The notes under the pieces: model-generated
Databases searched by the model: none
What the model saw: only the letters and a program-made list of their open reading frames with translations
What the model was told of the DNA's origin: nothing
NCBI RefSeq assembly: GCF_001949145.1
Contig: NW_019091600.1
Coordinates: 658,533-722,532 of the forward strand
From: Acanthaster planci
Lineage: Eukaryota; Echinodermata; Asteroidea; Valvatida; Acanthasteridae
DNA length: 64,000 bases
Direction of reading: 5' to 3'
In this document: positions 58,901 through 64,000 of the stretch, piece by piece
Numbering within the stretch: position 1 is the stretch's first letter
Layout: the number at the start of each line of letters is the position of its first letter
Position numbers and translations under genes: made by a program

Positions 58901-61900
58901 ATCAGATGTAATTTTTGTCAGCATAATCGTCTGTTAATCTTCAGAGTTTCTTCGTTAATTTGCGCTAGTATTGGGATGGCATTTACCTAAGCTGGCCACT
59001 TGCTGACTGCATGCAGTGTATGCTGTGCATGGAGACTTTCTTGTGCATGATATGTGGTGGTATTAGCCCTAACCGCCAAGTATATTGTTTGACTTACAGT
59101 ACTCAGTACTACAAAATATTAAGTAATAGCCTGAGCCTGAAGGACCTAGTGCTACAAATTACTTTTGGCTAGGTTACTTCCATTTTTACTCGTACAGAGA
59201 ACAATAAAGCCATGCATTCATAGTGCCAGAGCACTGTATGGTACATTGTCTTTTCTACCATGTCTATTGTATTTTATGGCATCAGAGAACAATATGGTCA
59301 TGTCCTCTTACAAGCGACAGAACTGATTACTACATTTCACGATATTTACATGTGCCATCTTGTGCAAAAAGAACACTTGTTGGTGGTTTTTCTTTCCTGC
59401 TGATATTGTTTGAAATGGGATTTTTCACAAAAATGAAACTGCATAACAATAACAATGATGGATCGTGACCCATATTTCTTGTCGTGAAATATTAAAAAAA
59501 AAATGGGGGGAGGAGGGGAATCCATTATTTTTTGAATATTTTCCCTGCATTTCAATTGTAGAGTCAAATTCCCCATTACTAGTCTTGTATTTTTTGTGCT
59601 AAGTTATTGTCTAATGTGTTGTGACAAAACATCTGTGCCACACCTGTGTATGGCTTTACGGAAAATGTCAAATTTTAATTTACTGTCCGGTGACCTGATA
59701 CTTATATTTTTATGCCAAATGATAATCAGACATGTTGTGACAAAAATGTCTCTGCTAAATATCCTACATTTATTATAATATAAAAGCTAATTTTATGCCC
59801 TTTTACAGGGTGTCTCTTGAATACCTAGATTTCAGTTTTTTATCATGTATTTAAACACTAAAATTGGTGGTAATCTTAGCCTAAAAATGTGGCTCATGTA
59901 CATGTACCGCACTGAAGTATTCCTGTATACATGTAGGCAGCCACATGATGTCATTTGCTGTACATGTGTTTGTGGAAAGTTGCTGCTGCTAAGGTCCCTT
60001 GAAAATGAGTCCCTAAAAATTATTTTCTGTACTTCAGCCATTTAATCCTGGAATTTTTAGGCAAATATGGACTGAGCTTGCCCCAAAAGTACTGAAAGGG
60101 CTGCCATATTCAGCTGTGGGTCTGAAGTCATGCTGTTCAGGCTACCCAGTTTTTACTCACCGAGCATGTGCCATCTTTTCTGAAGTGTACGGATGGCTTT
60201 TTTGGGGTCGTTACTGTAATAAGGTGCTTCACGCAGTGTTGAGACCTCACCTTGTTTCTCATTTCTTAAAACTGCAGTCATGTCACAGATCTTTACTGTG
60301 ATCAATAAACCTTGTGCTTCTTCATCGCAATTTGCATCGATTGATGATTTGAGGAGATTTTGCAAATGTTGGGCGTCCCTTACCTCTCAAAAGACCACCG
60401 CTTTGATTAACACCAATACTCAAAAAAAATTCAAATCTTCATCCCAGACTAACAAAGATGAAGAACAATTCAAGTTTCCCCTGTACTGCGCACAGGCGAT
60501 GAACAGAACTCTGTCAACCATTGTCCCAAGGTGCACTTCAAAAAAGGCCATGACAACCTTTTGGTGGCGCACTGAATTATGAATCGCCCATTGTGACTGT
60601 CAATATCATTTGTTCAGACTGATAGTAATTTCCAGTCGAATGCCTTACGACATTCTTGTCGAATTTAATAATTCAGTACTTAACTACTTGATTTTTTTGT
60701 GTTCAGAAATTACTCCAGGTAAAAAACTAGCTGAGGGCAAAACAAAGATCATCTATGAGCTTCCCAACAACCAGGTGTTGCTGCAGTCCAAAGACCGCAT
60801 CTCAGCCCACAATGCCCAGCGGACCAACGACTTGGAAGGCAAGGCGGCCATCTCCAATAACACAGCATGCAAAGTGTTTGAATACCTGACCAAGATTGGT
60901 AAGAATTGTACCAGTGCAAACTTCCACTGCCCCAGACATGCAGTTCAAGCCGCAGGGACCCCCTGCGTAGCGCATTTGCACGATAACAGTGTTCATGCAG
61001 CATGTTTGTTTGAGCAACTCAAGGCTATGTTGTCCTCACACGAATAGTAGTACCAAATTCAACGCTCTTTTGTGCATATATATCCAAAGGCGAATTGCCC
61101 ATAAATATTGGCAATGTTTGCATACAGTGTGGGAAGTGATCCCATCCCAATTCATCAGCCGTCAAGGACTTGCAAAGACATTTGTGTCAGGAAAGTGGAA
61201 ATTAATATTGACCTTCCGTGACGTCATTCTACTTTCACTGTACTCATGCCATCTTAGAGCTTGTGAGTGAACTAAAATATGAAGAACTTTGATTTCATTG
61301 TGAATCACGAATGCTTGATACACACTGAAAGTCATGATTCCAACATGGCAACAGGTGTCAAGAACCACTTTGTGAAGAAGAACAGTGAGACCAGCTTCTC
61401 TGCCATCAACTGTGCCATGGTGCCCATCGAGTGGGTGACCAGGCGAGTGGCCACTGGATCCTTCCTGAAACGTAACCCTGGGGTGGAGGAGGGATACCGC
61501 TTTGCACCTGTCAAGTTGGAGTTCTTCTACAAGGTGGGTACGACCTAATACGTTATTACTGTCACTGAATGTGCATTCACTCAGTTTATAGGTGTCTGAC
61601 ATTGCTCTGAACAGAATTGATTTCATAGGCATGAGGCCCTTGTTAAAGTCTTTAGTCTCCAGTTGATGTCAAGCATATGCATCAGCCTTTTGTTTTTTCT
61701 CTGCAAGAGCTGCCACAGCCCCCTCTATTGTCGCACTGCCTCAGTATTTTTGCAGGCAGCTTGATTTTTTACTCAGGGATGGTTTCAAACATGGGAACCA
61801 AAACAACGTGTCTCAAACTCTGGCCTTATGTTTTACAAGTCCTTTTTACTGCAAAGGAAACAGGAGTTGCAATGGACATAAAGATCTCCAACTCGTGGGA

Positions 61901-63311
61901 CTGTAATTACTGTCTGAATCCAAGTGTTAAGTTTAAAGCTGGCATTGTGAAAAAAAAAATCCCATTTAATCTCGTGGTTAGACCTTGGAGCACTCTTGGC
62001 AGTCTACATGTATGTACTGAGCCCTGTTGATTGACTGTCTTTGCCTCTTGTTTGCAGGATGACGCAGCGGGCGATCCACAGTGGTCAAGGGAGCAGATCA
62101 TTGAGGCCAAGCTGAACTGTGGCGGGGTGGTCATTGGGCCGCACGAGGTGGACATTATGAGCAAGATGACCGTAGTGGTCTTTGAGGTCCTGGAGAGGGC
62201 CTGGAGCTCAATGGACTGTTCGCTGATTGACATGAAGATCGAGTTTGGAGTCAGTGCGGAGACTGGTGAGAATGGTGTGATTTCTTAACCATATGCTGAC
62301 GGGGAGCCAGGTTTCGGGCACATAGGCTTTATACATGAAAACTGGGAGCCCGAAACCGGACAAAAGAGCTAGGCCTTATAACAAAAGACTGTACTTGGAA
62401 CAAAAAAAGACCGAGCTGCTGGGAATTGCTAGCATTTTTTTTTAGAGGAGGAAATCCGTCATTGTTTTGAAAGATTATACCACTGTTTGTGGCATTCAGT
62501 GCGAGCAGATTACCACCATGGACAAAAGCACTCTAGCGCTCCAGCGATGAGTGATACAATACCGCTGCTTGCTAATCTGGCCCCTGCCACCCACTTTGCC
62601 AGTTTCGGGAACAAAAGAAACTTATGTAACGCCTGGCTAAAATACTCGGGCATCAATAGATGTCGCCTGTTAGATTAGAGTAGCCACCAGACAGGCATTT
62701 ATGTGGGTGTAAATGTCCATAAATGAATTTATGACTTTTTGAAGAATTTTGAAAACGAAAAATCTTGAAAATCTCCCAGTTTTACGTCATGCAACTTCAA
62801 ATTCCACCCGACAGCAAGTAGTTAAGGTTCACAATTGATGCATGGACATCAGGTGACCCCTTTTTAAATTATATGAATACCACAACAGATCTTTAGAATA
62901 TCTTAGAATTGTGAGTTGTATGTTAAAATTTTTGATGTCAAAATGTTTTACTCCAGATCCACAAACTTGTCAGAAATTGCCTCTTAACAGATGTAACTCT
63001 GAAAGATCTCTTTTGCTACACAAATGCCTTTTTTTCACCATAAAATGTCATTGTGGAACTGTGGATTTCTCCGGACTAGCTTGTGCATTGGTGGAAGACA
63101 GTGAAAACTTTGTTTCTTTCTTGGCCACATTTATCTCGCAGGCGAGATCCTTTTGGCGGACATCATTGACAGCGATTCCTGGCGTCTGTGGCCCCAGGGA
63201 GACCGTCGTCTCATGAAGGACAAGCAGGTGTACCGTGACTTTAAGGAGGTGACTGATGAGGGGCTGCAGCAGGTCAAGCGCAACTTTCAGTGGGTTGCTG
63301 ACCGACTGGAT
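55907..63311 (+). CDS. PAICS: PAICS, SAICAR synthetase half (gene continues past the window)
   Basis: Bifunctional purine-synthesis enzyme: an N-terminal SAICAR synthetase (PurC) joined to a C-terminal AIR carboxylase (PurE). Exons: 55907-55913 (ATG GCT G, 7 coding nt), 60707-60898, 61355-61533, 62058-62265, 63142-63311; phases 1-1-0-1-0, 252 codons. Motifs: [30 protein letters not shown] and [10 protein letters not shown]; then [20 protein letters not shown]; then [25 protein letters not shown] and [10 protein letters not shown]; then [19 protein letters not shown]. These form the ATP/substrate-binding core of PurC and match human PAICS throughout. The last exon here ends with DRLD|GTAAGC near the human domain boundary, so AIR carboxylase exons should lie beyond 64000. 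Head-to-head with PPAT. Confidence 0.95.
56041..57415. mobile_element. Foldback-like element with repeat-built inverted ends
   Basis: The left end (56041-56135) holds several degenerate copies of GACAACTCGACCGTT and the right end (57284-57415) holds the same unit inverted (AACGGTCGAGTTGTC). The outermost bases read GGTCCGGACAACTCGAC and, inverted, GGATGTCGGACAATTCGAC. About 1.15 kb of unrelated AT-rich DNA lies between, with no clear transposase; the longest frame is a 93-codon minus-strand ORF at 56973-57254 of unknown nature. Inverted ends made of short direct repeats are the hallmark of foldback-type elements. Target duplication not identified. Confidence 0.55.
57434..57540. mobile_element. 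Short MITE with about 40-bp inverted ends
   Basis: The left arm (GACTGTATAATCGCTAGGTC...) and right arm (...GACCTGGCGACTACAGTTAC) are imperfect reverse complements, about 40 bp each around a short loop. It lies immediately beside the foldback-like element, suggesting nested or clustered insertion. Confidence 0.7.
59079..59350 (+). repeat. Dispersed repeat, copy 2 (PAICS intron 1)
   Basis: Partner of 20650-20935. The palindromic left end is degraded here (GTACTCAGTACTACA retained) and the right palindrome is missing, so this copy seems older or truncated. Confidence 0.75.
62320..62825 (+). repeat. Dispersed repeat, copy 2 (PAICS intron 4)
   Basis: Partner of 42833-43370, about 500 bp in the same orientation with point differences and small indels. 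It lies between the PAICS exons at 62265 and 63142, and the two copies sit in introns of different genes 19.5 kb apart. Confidence 0.7.
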
Positions 63312-64000
63312 GTAAGCTTCGGTTTTTGCCTTATTAGACTAGCCTTGACCCTTTGTAAGAATCTATCATAATAATGTTGAGGAATTTGCCGGAAATATCC
63401 TGGATCTTCTAAAATAGGCCAGGTTTGACAGAATTTTACAGAATGAACCTATTTGACTTTCAGACTGCACATGCTCAAAATACAATGTGTTGTAGGTCAT
63501 TTGAGAAAATCAGTACACTGGGTTAGGTCAACCCTGTCGCAGTAGTCGTACGCCAACTTCCATGCATTGAGCGTGGTCAGACTGATGTGACGTCTGGTAC
63601 GTTTTTTTTTTTTATTCACGTGGGGCTTGATACCCCTTAGAAGTTACAATTCAAGGAATGTGCCATTGGTTCTTACTTATTTCAGTATTTGGAAGGACCC
63701 CAGAAGCTTTTTTAGCAAACAACACAGGAATACTGTTTCATTTTGCAGTCAGCAAAGCTGTTGTGGTCTGTGCAGCACACTTCCATGCTTATCCTCCACA
63801 AATCTGGAAATGATTGAAATGAAGAAAAGAATCATTTTCACTAAATGTTTTGCATCTTCAGAATGTCTCCCTCAAAACACTTCAGTTTTGGCCTGAAATG
63901 CATGTCTTAAGCATTATCTCATAGACATTTCAACAGAGCCGAGTAGCTACAAATCCTGAGCTGAATCCCTGATAAGCTCACGAGTACCCTTCAAATGGCT
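63312..64000 (+). other. PAICS intron 5, incomplete
   Basis: Starts at GTAAGC after the last visible PAICS exon and runs to the window edge. No further exon with matching phase 0 was recognised in these 689 bases. Confidence 0.7.

Larger units (their letters stand above)
55914..60706 (+). other. PAICS intron 1, 4.8 kb
   Basis: Separates the 7-nt coding part of exon 1 from the rest of the gene. It contains a foldback-like element (56041-57415), a small MITE (57434-57540) and a dispersed repeat copy (59079-59350). Open frames inside (for example 60280-60582) have no recognisable domain. Confidence 0.8.

Noticed and set aside
60280-60582. 100-codon plus-strand ORF in PAICS intron 1
   Set aside because: No domain, no splice phase linking it to PAICS, and not similar to PAICS of other animals.
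63312-64000. Apparent lack of the AIR carboxylase half of PAICS
   Set aside because: The gene simply runs off the window. The last exon ends at a good donor, so this is not evidence of domain loss.
1-64000. Possibility of a bacterial-type system (operon, CRISPR array, phage or toxin module)
   Set aside because: All confident genes are spliced animal genes, no regularly spaced direct repeats with unique spacers occur, and the only tandem repeats are short intronic duplications.

Overview
The window is animal nuclear DNA, from an invertebrate deuterostome by the look of its genes. Genes are split by GT-AG introns of 0.1-5 kb, intergenic DNA is AT-rich, and the window is littered with short inverted-repeat elements, a tRNA-derived SINE, and short motifs (ACATGTACATGTA, TAGGCCTA) that I associate with echinoderms, sea stars in particular. 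The species call is an inference. The gene calls rest on protein motifs and on reading phases that agree across nearly every splice junction.

Layout. Positions 1-9488 hold no gene I can support. From 9489 to about 38.6 kb the minus strand carries a complete BRCA2 orthologue: a non-coding first exon at 38.45 kb and 24 coding exons, for a predicted protein of about 3700 residues. It has the PALB2-binding motif, an array of 12 BRC repeats, the helical domain, OB1, OB2 with the Tower, OB3, and a C-terminal RAD51-binding-like segment. Head-to-head with it, XPNPEP3 (mitochondrial aminopeptidase P3) runs on the plus strand from 39311 to 43944 in four exons. PPAT (first enzyme of de novo purine synthesis) lies on the minus strand from 54199 to 47779 in seven exons, tail-to-tail with XPNPEP3; paired polyadenylation signals sit near 45.01-45.04 kb. 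PAICS (steps 6 and 7 of the same pathway) starts at 55907 on the plus strand, head-to-head with PPAT. Only its SAICAR synthetase half (252 codons) is in the window; the AIR carboxylase half lies beyond 64000. An assembly gap (N, 54965-55130) sits between PPAT and PAICS.

How the genes relate. PPAT and PAICS serve one pathway and share a divergent upstream region, the arrangement known for the vertebrate GPAT-AIRC pair. BRCA2 and XPNPEP3 have no known functional link but also share a short divergent upstream region, which contains an E2F-like site.

I did not find a wholly new system. The points most worth a second look are: the 12-repeat BRC array with two sequence subfamilies; a Cys/His-rich extension ahead of the BRCA2 PALB2-binding motif; an upstream ORF whose stop overlaps the BRCA2 start codon; a candidate BRCA2 microexon; a GC-AG intron supported by phase; and an approximately 1.4 kb foldback-like element with repeat-built ends in PAICS intron 1.
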